Source: Mycobacterium saskatchewanense
Lineage (GTDB): Bacteria; Actinomycetota; Actinomycetes; Mycobacteriales; Mycobacteriaceae
NCBI RefSeq assembly: GCF_010729105.1
Contig: NZ_AP022573.1
Span: 992,001 to 1,056,000 of the forward strand
Direction of reading: 5' to 3'
DNA: 64,000 nt
Shown here: positions 47,236 through 55,083 of the stretch, in pieces
Layout of the letters: each line of letters starts with the position of its first letter
How positions within the stretch are numbered: position 1 is the first letter of the stretch
The notes under the pieces: model-generated
The model's input: only the letters and a program-made list of their open reading frames with translations
The model's database searches: none
Told to the model about the DNA's origin: nothing
Program-made: the position numbers and the translations under genes

Positions 47236-48302
47236 GAGACCCGGCACCCGTCGGGGCCGAAGAAGTGCAGGTGTCCGGGTTCCGGGTGCAGGCGCACCCG
47301 GGTACCCTTCTCCGGCGGGTGGCGGCCGTCGGCGCGCGCGACGACGGGCTGATCGATCACCTTGCCGGAACCGGTGATTCGGCCGTACAGGTAGGCGTCG
47401 GCCCCGAGTTCTTCCACCACGTCGACCTCCATCTCGACACCGCGGCTGCCGAGTTCGAAATGCTCGGGGCGGACCCCGACGACGACCTCGGGCGCAGAAT
47501 CGGCGATGCCGCGCGGTAGCGGAATGACCCAGTCTCCCAGCGAGACCGAGGAATCCACGATGGGCAGGGTGAACAGGTTCATCGCCGGTGACCCGATGAA
47601 GCCCGCGACGAACACGTTGCCCGGATTTCGGTACAACTCCCGGGGTGGCGCGAACTGCTGCAGCACACCGTCGCACAGCACGGCCACGCGGTCCCCCATC
47701 GTCATCGCCTCGACCTGATCGTGGGTGACGTAGACCGTGGTGGTTTCCAGCCGCCGCTGCAGCGCGGCGATCTGGTTTCGGGTCTGCACCCGCAGTTTGG
47801 CGTCCAGGTTGGACAGCGGCTCGTCCATCAGGAACACCTGCGGCCGCCGCACGATCGCCCGCCCCATCGCCACCCGTTGGCGTTGCCCACCGGAGAGGTC
47901 TTTCGGCTTGCGCTCCAGGTAGGGTTGCAGGTCAAGCAGTTTCGCCGCGTCGAGCACCCGCTCGCGGATCTCCCCCTTCGGGATCTTGGCGATCTTCAGC
48001 GCGAAGCCCATGTTTTGGGCGACCGTCATGTGGGGGTAAAGGGCGTAATTCTGGAAGACCATGGCGACGTCGCGATCCTTGGGGTCGATGTCGGTGACAT
48101 CGCGGTCGCCGATCCGGATCCGTCCGGAGTCCAGCGTCTCCAGCCCGGCGACCATCCGCAGCGATGTCGTCTTGCCGCAGCCGGACGGCCCCACGAGCAC
48201 GACGAATTCGCCGTCCCCGACGAAAAGGTCGAGACCTTCGAGGGCGGGTCGATCGGTCCCAGGGTAGCGTCGTGTCGCCCGCTCGAAACTCACCGAAGCC
48301 AT
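47232..48302 (-). CDS. sugar ABC transporter ATP-binding protein (Rv2038c-like)
   Basis: This 356-residue CUT1-family ATPase (MalK/UgpC/SugC type) has Walker A GPSGCGKTTS at residue 38, the Q-loop VFQNYALYP, signature LSGGQRQRVAMG, Walker B VFLMDEPLSNLDAK and the H-loop VYVTHDQVEAM. A C-terminal regulatory domain (about 240-356, with VVGVRPEHFEL) follows. It powers the importer formed with the two permeases and the binding lipoprotein upstream. The three-base gap to the permease gene shows one operon. Confidence 0.92.
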   Translation of the reverse strand: MASVSFERATRRYPGTDRPALEGLDLFVGDGEFVVLVGPSGCGKTTSLRMVAGLETLDSGRIRIGDRDVTDIDPKDRDVAMVFQNYALYPHMTVAQNMGFALKIAKIPKGEIRERVLDAAKLLDLQPYLERKPKDLSGGQRQRVAMGRAIVRRPQVFLMDEPLSNLDAKLRVQTRNQIAALQRRLETTTVYVTHDQVEAMTMGDRVAVLCDGVLQQFAPPRELYRNPGNVFVAGFIGSPAMNLFTLPIVDSSVSLGDWVIPLPRGIADSAPEVVVGVRPEHFELGSRGVEMEVDVVEELGADAYLYGRITGSGKVIDQPVVARADGRHPPEKGTRVRLHPEPGHLHFFGPDGCRVS

Positions 48303-48304
48303 GG

Positions 48305-49147
48305 CTATCCGTTCATCCCGGTGACGGCGATGCCGCGGACGAACGACCGCTGCGCGACGGCGTAGATGACCACCAGCGGCACCATGATCAGCATGGAGGT
48401 CGCCATGATGACCGGCCAGCGCGCAACGTACTCACCTCGCAGCCGGACCAGGCCGAGCGTCAGGGTGGCCAGGCTGTTGCGCTGAATCATCAACAGCGGC
48501 CACAGGAAGTCGTTCCACACGTTGACCCACGTGAGCACCGCCAGCACCGTCACCGCCGGCCTCGCGTGGGGCAGCAGGATCCGCCAGTAGATCTGCCACG
48601 GCGAGCAGCCGTCCAGGATCGCGGCCTCCTCGAGGTCTGTGGGGAGCGTCCGGAAGAACTGGCGCATCAGGTAGGTACCGAAGGCGCTGCCGAACAGGCC
48701 CGGGACGATCATCGCCCACGGCGTGTCGACCCACCCCAGCGTCCGCATCAGGATGAACTGCGGGATCACGGTGACGGTCAGCGGCACCATCAGCGTGCCC
48801 AGATACAGCACGAACAACGTGTCACGGCCGCGAAATTGCAGGCGGGCGAACGCGTATCCGGCCAGGGAGCAGAAGAACACCTGACCGGCCGTTACGCACC
48901 CGGCATACAAGACGGTGTTGAAGAACATGCGCCAGAACGGCATCAGCGTGAACGCCTCGGTGTAGTTCGACCACCGCGGGTGGGCCGGCAGGAGCCTCGG
49001 CTCGGTCACCTCGCCCTCGTTCTTCAACGAGCCCGACACCGCCCAGGCGATCGGGAACAGCCAGCACCACGCGATGGCGATCAGCGCGGTGTAGACGAGC
49101 AGGGCACGAAAGACGTTGCGCTTGAACACGCGCTCACCCGAGACCAC
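48305..49147 (-). CDS. sugar ABC transporter permease, MalG type (Rv2039c-like)
   Basis: This 280-residue inner-membrane permease has six predicted helices and the EAA loop DLEEAAILDGCSPWQIYWRI that docks to the ATPase, near residue 190. The last helix is followed by QRSFVRGIAVTG, as in MalG/UgpE. The start is GTG 49147, overlapping the upstream permease gene by 14 bases. It is part of the Rv2038c-Rv2041c-like importer; the substrate is not defined by sequence. Confidence 0.9.
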   Translation of the reverse strand: MVSGERVFKRNVFRALLVYTALIAIAWCWLFPIAWAVSGSLKNEGEVTEPRLLPAHPRWSNYTEAFTLMPFWRMFFNTVLYAGCVTAGQVFFCSLAGYAFARLQFRGRDTLFVLYLGTLMVPLTVTVIPQFILMRTLGWVDTPWAMIVPGLFGSAFGTYLMRQFFRTLPTDLEEAAILDGCSPWQIYWRILLPHARPAVTVLAVLTWVNVWNDFLWPLLMIQRNSLATLTLGLVRLRGEYVARWPVIMATSMLIMVPLVVIYAVAQRSFVRGIAVTGMNG

Positions 49148-50093
49148 GGGAAGCCTCCATCGACCGCTGCCTGGTCAGCCGCAATTGCAGCACGGTCAGC
49201 ACCAGCAGGATGGCGAACATCACCCACGCCAACGCGGACGCATAGCCGAACTCCAGGAATGAGAAGGCGTGCTGGAACAGCATGATGCCCAGCACGTAGG
49301 TCGCCGATTCCGGGCCTCCGTTGGGCCCGTTGAGGACATAGACCATGTCGAACGCCTGGAACGCGTGGATGATCGAGATGACCACCACGAACGACATCGC
49401 CCCCCGGATCAGCGGCACGGTGATGAACGCGAATTGCCGGATCTCACCGGCACCGTCGATCCTGGCCGCCTCGTAGAGGGTCTCTGGAACCCCCTGCATC
49501 GCCGCCAGCAAGATGACGGTGGCGAACGGCACGCTGCGCCACACGCTGACCATACACAGCGACACCATGGCCCACTTGGGATCGACCAGCCACGGTATCG
49601 GGCCGATCCCAATCCAGCCGAGCATGATGTTGAGGAGGCCGTTGTCGGTGTTGAAGACGAACTGCCATACGACCGCCATCACCACCGACGAGATTGCCAG
49701 CGGCAGAAAGACGATGGTCCGGAAGATGCCGATGCCCCGGACCTTGCGGTTCAGCACGCCGGCGACGACCAGGCTGATCAGCAGTGTCGGAACGACCGTC
49801 CCGACGGTGAAGACGACCGTGTTGCGGATCGCGATGAGAAACAACGGGTCGGAGGTGAACAGCTCCCCGAAGTTCTTCAGCCCCACATACTTCGGCGGCC
49901 GGAAAACGTCCCAGTTCTGGAAGCTCATATAGAGCGAAAAGCCGAGCGGGAACAGCATGAAAACCACGACCGCGGCCAGGTTCGGTGCGACGAACAGGCG
50001 GCCCGCCCGGGCGCGTCGTCGCGCGGGACGCGAGCTATTTGCGCTCTGGCGAGTGACCGGCCCGGCCGGGGCGGGAGTGTCGACCGATGTCAT
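49134..50093 (-). CDS. sugar ABC transporter permease, MalF type (Rv2040c-like)
   Basis: This 319-residue inner-membrane permease has a basic proline-containing N-terminus and six helices. FSLYMSFQNWDVFRPPKYVG is the typical first loop, and the EAA motif TLYEAARIDGAGEIRQFAFI is near residue 215. It is translationally coupled to the binding-protein gene (ATGA overlap at 50090-50093) and to the MalG-type gene, so the three plus the ATPase form one transporter. Confidence 0.9.
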   Translation of the reverse strand: MTSVDTPAPAGPVTRQSANSSRPARRRARAGRLFVAPNLAAVVVFMLFPLGFSLYMSFQNWDVFRPPKYVGLKNFGELFTSDPLFLIAIRNTVVFTVGTVVPTLLISLVVAGVLNRKVRGIGIFRTIVFLPLAISSVVMAVVWQFVFNTDNGLLNIMLGWIGIGPIPWLVDPKWAMVSLCMVSVWRSVPFATVILLAAMQGVPETLYEAARIDGAGEIRQFAFITVPLIRGAMSFVVVISIIHAFQAFDMVYVLNGPNGGPESATYVLGIMLFQHAFSFLEFGYASALAWVMFAILLVLTVLQLRLTRQRSMEASRGLG

Positions 50094-51412
50094 GAAGCGT
50101 GCAGCACCTCGTCGACTGCGGGCGACAACGCGCGCAGCGAGGTCGCGGGGCGCGAACCTCGCAGCACCGGGCCGAAGCTGCGGTCCATCAGGGCGACGAC
50201 TTTCTCCCAGGCCGGGGTGACGGGCAGGCCGTCGGAATGCGCCGGCCCCTGCGTGAGCACGGCGACGTTCCCCAGCCGCCGATGGGCCTTGGCGAAGCCG
50301 GCGGAGTCGAGCGCGGACCGCAGCACCGGCACGAACAGGCTGGATTCGGCGATCAGTGCCTGGCCGACGGGACCGGTTGCGAATTTGACGAATTCCCAGG
50401 CCTGCTCCCTGCGCGGGCTGCCCGCGGAGATGGCCAACCCGGTGGAACCGATATTCGAGCGCGCGGCCTGTCCCTGGCGGCGCGGGCCCACCGGCAGCGA
50501 GGTGACGTCGAAGTCGAGGCCGTCGGCACGGATGAACGTCTGGTAGCGCCAGTGGCCGCCGAGCGCCATCGCCGCTTTGCCCGACGCGAAGAGGTCCGGT
50601 GTGGACATCGATTGCACCTCCGACGCGTTGGGGGCCACCCCGTGCTTATTGGCGAGGTCGGCGTAGAACTGCACGGCCTCGACGAAGGCGTCGTCGTCGA
50701 AGTTGAAGTGGGCCGGGTTCTTCAGCGGGGTGGACCACGGCACGCCGTTGTTCATCGCGAACAGGCCGGCCGAGTAGTACGAGTACCACATGTTGACGAA
50801 GCCCCACTGCGTGGCCCGCCCAGACCCGCCCCGCTTGGTCGAAGCCCGCGCCGTCTCGAGGAATTCGCCGAAACTCCAGGGGTGCTCCCAGGAGGTGGGC
50901 GGCGCGGGCAGCCCAGCCTCGGCGAAGAGGCGTCTGTTGTAGAAGAGGTAGTTGCCGGACCACTGCTCGGGCAGGGCGTACTGACCTCCGTTGTAGTTGA
51001 AGCTGTCGTACAGCGGGACGATGCTGTCCGACTGCAGTTCCCGCGCGAAGGCCGCGTCGCGGGCGAGGATGGTGTTGAGGTCGAGCAACACCCCCCGGTC
51101 GGCCAGTTCGGCGTAGGTGAGGTCCCACGCCATCAGCACGTCCGGGCATTTGCCGCCGGCGCAGAACGTCGACAGCTGCTGCATCACGCCGGGCGCGGAC
51201 AGCACCGCCCGCACCTTGATGTCGGGGTGGCGGCGCTGGAACTCGTCGACGATGCGCATCCTGGCGTCGAGCTCGTCGGGGTTGGCCGCGAAGAAAAAGG
51301 TCAACGCGTCATCGTTGGGAGCGCAGCCGGCGGCCCAGGACGCGATCGACATCGCGGTGAGCGCACCGGCTCCCCGCAAAAGGCTCCGCCGCGCGAACGG
51401 CTTATCCAGCAT
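50090..51412 (-). CDS. sugar-binding lipoprotein of ABC transporter (Rv2041c-like)
   Basis: This 440-residue extracellular solute-binding protein of the family 1 (MalE/UgpB) type has a twin-arginine signal (ARRSLLRG) and lipobox WAAGC with the acylated cysteine at residue 30, so it is probably exported by Tat and lipid-anchored. Hinge and binding segments such as GGQYALPEQWSGNYLFYNRR, SMSTPDLFASGKAAMALGGH and SNIGSTGLAISAGSPRREQA follow. It is the first gene of the importer operon. Confidence 0.9.
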   Translation of the reverse strand: MLDKPFARRSLLRGAGALTAMSIASWAAGCAPNDDALTFFFAANPDELDARMRIVDEFQRRHPDIKVRAVLSAPGVMQQLSTFCAGGKCPDVLMAWDLTYAELADRGVLLDLNTILARDAAFARELQSDSIVPLYDSFNYNGGQYALPEQWSGNYLFYNRRLFAEAGLPAPPTSWEHPWSFGEFLETARASTKRGGSGRATQWGFVNMWYSYYSAGLFAMNNGVPWSTPLKNPAHFNFDDDAFVEAVQFYADLANKHGVAPNASEVQSMSTPDLFASGKAAMALGGHWRYQTFIRADGLDFDVTSLPVGPRRQGQAARSNIGSTGLAISAGSPRREQAWEFVKFATGPVGQALIAESSLFVPVLRSALDSAGFAKAHRRLGNVAVLTQGPAHSDGLPVTPAWEKVVALMDRSFGPVLRGSRPATSLRALSPAVDEVLHAS

Positions 51413-51608
51413 CCCTTGTCCGATCGTGCATGCGCGCCGGCGCCGCTGCCGGTCCGGCTTGCCGTCCTTGGTACCCGACCGGCCTGAGATCTTCCTGGGA
51501 CAGCAGCGTTGACGACAGCGTCCTTGCGCGCACCGGTCACCTTTCCCGCGCGGAGATCGTCAACAGCGTGACCGCATTCAACCAACCCCCTCGAAGGAGA
51601 CCCAGGCC

Positions 51609-51692
51609 ATGACGCCCTCGATTGTGCGCCGCGTCGCGCTGCGCTGCCATTCGGCTCGCCGCTGCGGAACCAGCTGCCGGACAACGGATTGA
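51609..51692 (+). CDS. possible 27-residue cysteine-containing leader peptide
   Basis: A short frame from ATG 51609 has GAAGGAG nine bases upstream and ends at TGA 51690-51692, six bases before the DoxX-like gene. The peptide is arginine-rich with three cysteines (RCHSARRCGTSC). Cysteine-containing upstream peptides that regulate downstream genes are known in mycobacteria, but I have no direct evidence for this one. Confidence 0.3.
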   Translation: MTPSIVRRVALRCHSARRCGTSCRTTD

Positions 51693-51698
51693 CTGGCC

Positions 51699-52049
51699 GT
51701 GACCAGCGTATTCGTCCTGATCACCCTGACAACGGCCGTCGTCACCGCGGCAATCGCCGTCGCCGACCTCATCCCGGCGCGATTCGTGCTCGCCAACTCG
51801 GCGGAGGTCGGGGTGCCCCGGTCCTGGCTGCCGGGGCTGGCCGCCCTGAAGCTGGCGGGCGCCGCCGGGCTGGTTGCCGGCCTGCTAGGCCCGCGGGCCC
51901 TGGGGATTGCCGCCGCCACGGGACTGGTGCTGTTCTTCGTCGGTGCGGTCATCACCCACCTGCGGGCACGCGTCTTGTACAACCTGGCTTTCCCCGGCGC
52001 GTACCTGGCCTTGTCGGCGGCCACCCTGGCGCTGATGGTCGCGCGGTGA
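51699..52049 (+). CDS. DoxX-like small membrane protein
   Basis: This 116-residue protein has four hydrophobic helices. It begins SVFVLITLTTAVVTAAIAVADL and contains SWLPGLAALKLAGAAGLVAG, the helix-two pattern of DoxX/DoxX-like proteins, then RALGIAAATGLVLFFVGAVI. DoxX-type proteins in mycobacteria have been linked to redox defence at the membrane. The start is GTG 51699. It is convergent with the Rv2042c-like gene and divergent from the binding-protein gene; I do not recall it in this position in M. tuberculosis. Confidence 0.72.
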   Translation: MTSVFVLITLTTAVVTAAIAVADLIPARFVLANSAEVGVPRSWLPGLAALKLAGAAGLVAGLLGPRALGIAAATGLVLFFVGAVITHLRARVLYNLAFPGAYLALSAATLALMVAR

Positions 52050-52053
52050 ACGA

Positions 52054-52851
52054 TCAGGCGGGAAAGTAGCGGAGCCGGTCGATCGTGGCGCCGGGCCGGG
52101 CCACGTCGGCGAACACGATCCCGCGCCGCGCGCCGGAGTCGACGGAGACGACGACCGTGGGGCCCGCGCTGGTCGTCTTGGTCTGGCGGGACCCGGCGAG
52201 CCGCTCGACGAGCTCGGCGACGCCGAGCGGCTCGCCGTCACCCAAAGTGATTGCCGCCGTCTGCGACAACGCCCGCGCGGCGGCGGTCTGGTCGCCCCCG
52301 GAGGCGGCGGCCAGGAACACCGCTACCCGCTTCTGGTGCCGCGTGCCCGGGCGCCGGAAGCCCGCCATGAAGCCCGCTGCGCCGCGCGGCCCCTGATTAC
52401 CGAGCAGCCCCCGCGACAGTTGCAGGGCCGGCGACCAGGCCCGCGTTCCCGACCGCAGGAATTGCCGCATCATCGCCGGGAGCTCCCAATAGGCGCGCAG
52501 CCGGGCAATCCGCCACTGCCCGTCGACCTTTCGGAGGTCATAGCGCAGGAAAGCGGGGATGTGCATCGTCACGGCCGGACCCATTGCGACTTCGAGCTCC
52601 AGATCGCGCAGCACCGCGGTGCCGGCGACGATGTCGAGGTCGCGGTGGAACGTGATGTCCCGCGGCCCGATGAACGTGTCGAAGAAGCGGCCGATGGCGG
52701 CGTGCCCCACATGCGGCCGCGAGCCCACCGGGTCCTCGACGCGGCCGTCGTCGGTGAACAGGGAGACCCATCCGGTGCGGTCGTGCGCGGCCGCGGCCCG
52801 CGGCGAGCGGTCCACCACCGCGAGCAGGGACTCCGGTTCGGGTATCGCCAT
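52054..52851 (-). CDS. SnoaL-like domain protein (Rv2042c-like)
   Basis: This 265-residue protein has an N-terminal SnoaL/NTF2-like domain (VSLFTDDGRVEDPVGSRPHV, FFDTFIGPRDITFHRDLDIV, about 20-150) and a C-terminal part with a further NTF2-like half (about 170-265). Length and position directly after pncA match M. tuberculosis Rv2042c, whose function is unknown. ATG 52851 overlaps the pncA stop by one base, so the two are co-transcribed. Confidence 0.82.
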   Translation of the reverse strand: MAIPEPESLLAVVDRSPRAAAAHDRTGWVSLFTDDGRVEDPVGSRPHVGHAAIGRFFDTFIGPRDITFHRDLDIVAGTAVLRDLELEVAMGPAVTMHIPAFLRYDLRKVDGQWRIARLRAYWELPAMMRQFLRSGTRAWSPALQLSRGLLGNQGPRGAAGFMAGFRRPGTRHQKRVAVFLAAASGGDQTAAARALSQTAAITLGDGEPLGVAELVERLAGSRQTKTTSAGPTVVVSVDSGARRGIVFADVARPGATIDRLRYFPA

Positions 52852-53411
52852 CAGGGTCCGCCGACCAGCTCGACGCCGGCGGCGCGCAGCTCGTCGGCCG
52901 TCCGCGCCGCAGAGTCGGCCGCGACCGGCGCCGTCAGGTTCATCAGCACGCGGGTGGCCAGGCCGGCACGTGCCGCGTCCTCGGCGGTGCGCCGGACGCA
53001 GAAGTCGGTGGCGAGGCCGACGACGTCGACCTCGTCCACCCCGCGCCGGCGCAACCAGTCGAGCAGCGGAGTCCCGTCCTCGTCGACGCCCTCGAAGCCG
53101 CTGTAGGCCGCTTCGTGAGCGCCCTTGCGGAAGACCGCCTCGATTTTTCGGGTGTCGAGGGCGGGATGGAAGCCGGCGCCGGCGGTTCCGGCGAGGCAGT
53201 GCGGGGGCCATGACGACGAGTAGTCCGGCCGCTCGGAGAAGTGGTCGCCGGGATCGACGTGGGAATCCTGGGTCGCGACCACGTGTGCGTAGCTGGGCCC
53301 GGTGGCCAGGTAGTCGCTGATGGCCGATGCGACGGCGGCGCCGCCAGCGACCGGCAGCGACCCACCGGGGCAGAAGTCGTTCTGCACGTCGACGATGATC
53401 AACGCCCGCAC
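52851..53411 (-). CDS. pncA: nicotinamidase/pyrazinamidase PncA
   Basis: This 186-residue isochorismatase-fold amidase turns nicotinamide into nicotinate and activates pyrazinamide. The start ALIIVDVQNDFCPGG carries D8. The metal site is VATQDSHVDPGDHF and PPHC (D49, H51, H57, H71), and K96 (FRKGAHEAAYSG) and C138 (LATDFCVRRT) complete the catalytic triad. Length equals the M. tuberculosis enzyme with GTG 53411 as start. The residue before the catalytic cysteine is Phe, where I recall His in M. tuberculosis. All essential residues are intact, so the enzyme should be active. Confidence 0.95.
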   Translation of the reverse strand: MRALIIVDVQNDFCPGGSLPVAGGAAVASAISDYLATGPSYAHVVATQDSHVDPGDHFSERPDYSSSWPPHCLAGTAGAGFHPALDTRKIEAVFRKGAHEAAYSGFEGVDEDGTPLLDWLRRRGVDEVDVVGLATDFCVRRTAEDAARAGLATRVLMNLTAPVAADSAARTADELRAAGVELVGGP

Positions 53412-53510
53412 GGCCTTTACCCTAGCGCCGGGCGGGACCGCTAGCTGGGCCTTCGCACGGCGACGACGAGGGGCGGTTTGTTTGCCGTTATGCCGGGTAA
53501 TCTCGCTGCC

Positions 53511-54578
53511 ATGTTGATCCGCAGAATCGCGAGGCCCCTGTTGTCGGCGGTGTTCATCGGGCAAGGAATCGAGTCACTGCGCAATCCCAAGCCCGCGGCC
53601 GAGGCCGCGGCGCCCGCGGTGGACGGTCTGCGCACGTTGCCGGACCCGGTCGGCAGCGCCATCCCCGCCGACCCGCAGACCTTCGCGCAAATCAACGCGG
53701 CCGTGCAGATCGGCGGCGGTCTGCTGCTGGCCACCGGGAAGGCCCCGCGCATCGCCTCCGCCGCCCTCGCCTTCACGGTGCTGCCGGCCAACCTCGGGGC
53801 CCACATGTTCTGGAGCGAAAGCGACCCTCAGCTCAAGGCCCAGAAGCGCCAGGCCTTCCTTACCGACCTGAGCCTGCTCGGCGGGCTGCTGATCGCCTCG
53901 GCGGACACGGCCGGCAAGCCGTCACTCGGTTGGCGCGGGCGCCAAGCGGCGGAGCGGCTCTCGGAGCGCGTGTCGTCGGCGCTGCCGGGATCCGACGACT
54001 CGGGGTTCGATCCCGATTTCGGCGAGCTGGGCGAGAAGATCGTGCACGGGTTGCAGGTCGGCGCCGAACGCGGCCGCGAGCTGGCCAGCACCGCCGCCGA
54101 ACGCGGCGCCCCCTACGCCGAGGCCGCGCTCGAACGCGGCCGCGAGCTCGCCAGCACCGCCGCCGAACGCGGCGCCCCCTACGCCGAGGCCGCGCTCGAA
54201 CGCGGCCGCGAGCTCGCCAGCACCGCCGCCGAGCGCGGCAGGCCCCTGGCCAAGAAGGCGCGCAAGCGCGGTGAGGAACTCGCCGATGAGGCCGCCGACC
54301 GGGCCGCCTACCTGGCCCTCAAGGCGCGCCAGCGCGGCGAAGAGCTCGCCGACGAGGCCGCCGACCGGGCGGCGCCGCTGGCCAAGAAGGCGCGCAAGCG
54401 CAGCGAGAAACTGGCCAAGCAGGCGCGCAAGCGCAGCGAGAAACTGGCCAAGCAGGCGCGTGCCCGTGGGGAGGACCTGGCCGACACCGCCCGCGCCCGC
54501 GGCAGCGAGCTGGCCGAAACCGCGCGCTACCGGGTCGAGGACCAGGTCAAGACCGGCCGCCGCAAGCTCGGCGTCTAG
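53511..54578 (+). CDS. DoxX-family membrane protein with 11-residue amphipathic repeat tail
   Basis: This protein of about 355 residues (ATG 53511; an ATG at 53490 is possible) has an N-terminal DoxX domain with four helices (LLSAVFIGQGIESLRNPKPA to AFLTDLSLLGGLLIASADTA, about 10-135). The C-terminal tail is built of about fifteen 11-residue units (ERGRELASTAA, ERGAPYAEAAL, ERGRPLAKKAR, KRGEELADEAA and so on, residues 186-350). These alternate acidic and basic faces and would form one long amphipathic helix, as in apolipoprotein or LEA-type repeats. It may bind a lipid surface or nucleic acid; this is inference. Confidence 0.82.
   Translation: MLIRRIARPLLSAVFIGQGIESLRNPKPAAEAAAPAVDGLRTLPDPVGSAIPADPQTFAQINAAVQIGGGLLLATGKAPRIASAALAFTVLPANLGAHMFWSESDPQLKAQKRQAFLTDLSLLGGLLIASADTAGKPSLGWRGRQAAERLSERVSSALPGSDDSGFDPDFGELGEKIVHGLQVGAERGRELASTAAERGAPYAEAALERGRELASTAAERGAPYAEAALERGRELASTAAERGRPLAKKARKRGEELADEAADRAAYLALKARQRGEELADEAADRAAPLAKKARKRSEKLAKQARKRSEKLAKQARARGEDLADTARARGSELAETARYRVEDQVKTGRRKLGV
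54066..54233 (+). repeat. 66-bp tandem DNA repeat inside the DoxX-family gene
   Basis: Two consecutive 66-bp units, 54066-54131 and 54132-54197, differ at a single base, and the first ~36 bases recur from 54198. Each encodes two 11-residue units. Near-identity at silent positions shows a recent duplication, so copy number may vary between strains. Confidence 0.85.
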
Positions 54579-55081
54579 TTCTGCGGCCGGCGGGGCGCCG
54601 CACCCGCCACGAAGCTGTCGACGATCTCGTCGACGTCCCGGTCGACATCGACCGTGACGCCGGCCTCGTCGGTGCCGAGCGGTTCCAGCACGTCCAGCTG
54701 TGACCGCAGCAGCGCCGGGGGCATGAAGTGGCCGATCCGCACGGCCAGCCGCCGGCCGATGACCTCTGCCGACCCGCTGAGGTGGAGGAATTCGGTGCGG
54801 GGGCAGTGCGCGCGCAGCTGGTCGCGGTACTTGCGTTTGAGGGCCGAGCAGCTCACGACGCCGCCGTCGCGGTGGTCTGCCAACCACTGGCCGACCTTCT
54901 CAAGCCAGGGGTAGCGGTCGTCGTCGTCGAGCGGCTGCCCGGCCGCCATCTTCGCGATGTTGTCGGGTGGATGCAGGCTTTCGGCGTCCACGAAGGGCAC
55001 CCGCAGTCGTCGCGCGAGGGCCAGGCCGACGGTCGACTTGCCCGACCCGGATACGCCCATCACGACGATGGGTGACGCCAC
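54575..55081 (-). CDS. gluconokinase
   Basis: This 168-residue P-loop kinase of the GntK/IdnK family phosphorylates gluconate to 6-phosphogluconate. Walker A is MGVSGSGKSTVG at the start, the family HPPDNIAKMAAGQPLDDDDR segment is near residue 41, and SCSALKRKYRDQLR follows near 77. GTG 55081 gives the expected length and lies two bases from the stop of the APH-like gene on the same strand. It is convergent with, and touches, the DoxX-family gene. Confidence 0.9.
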   Translation of the reverse strand: MASPIVVMGVSGSGKSTVGLALARRLRVPFVDAESLHPPDNIAKMAAGQPLDDDDRYPWLEKVGQWLADHRDGGVVSCSALKRKYRDQLRAHCPRTEFLHLSGSAEVIGRRLAVRIGHFMPPALLRSQLDVLEPLGTDEAGVTVDVDRDVDEIVDSFVAGAAPRRPQN

Positions 55082-55083
55082 AG

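Noticed and set aside
53461..53513. Possible fifth copy of the ~60-bp palindromic repeat before the DoxX-family gene
   Set aside because: Only the right end (AATCTCGCTGCC) matches; the arms and the GGTCGTGCTTCG centre are missing.
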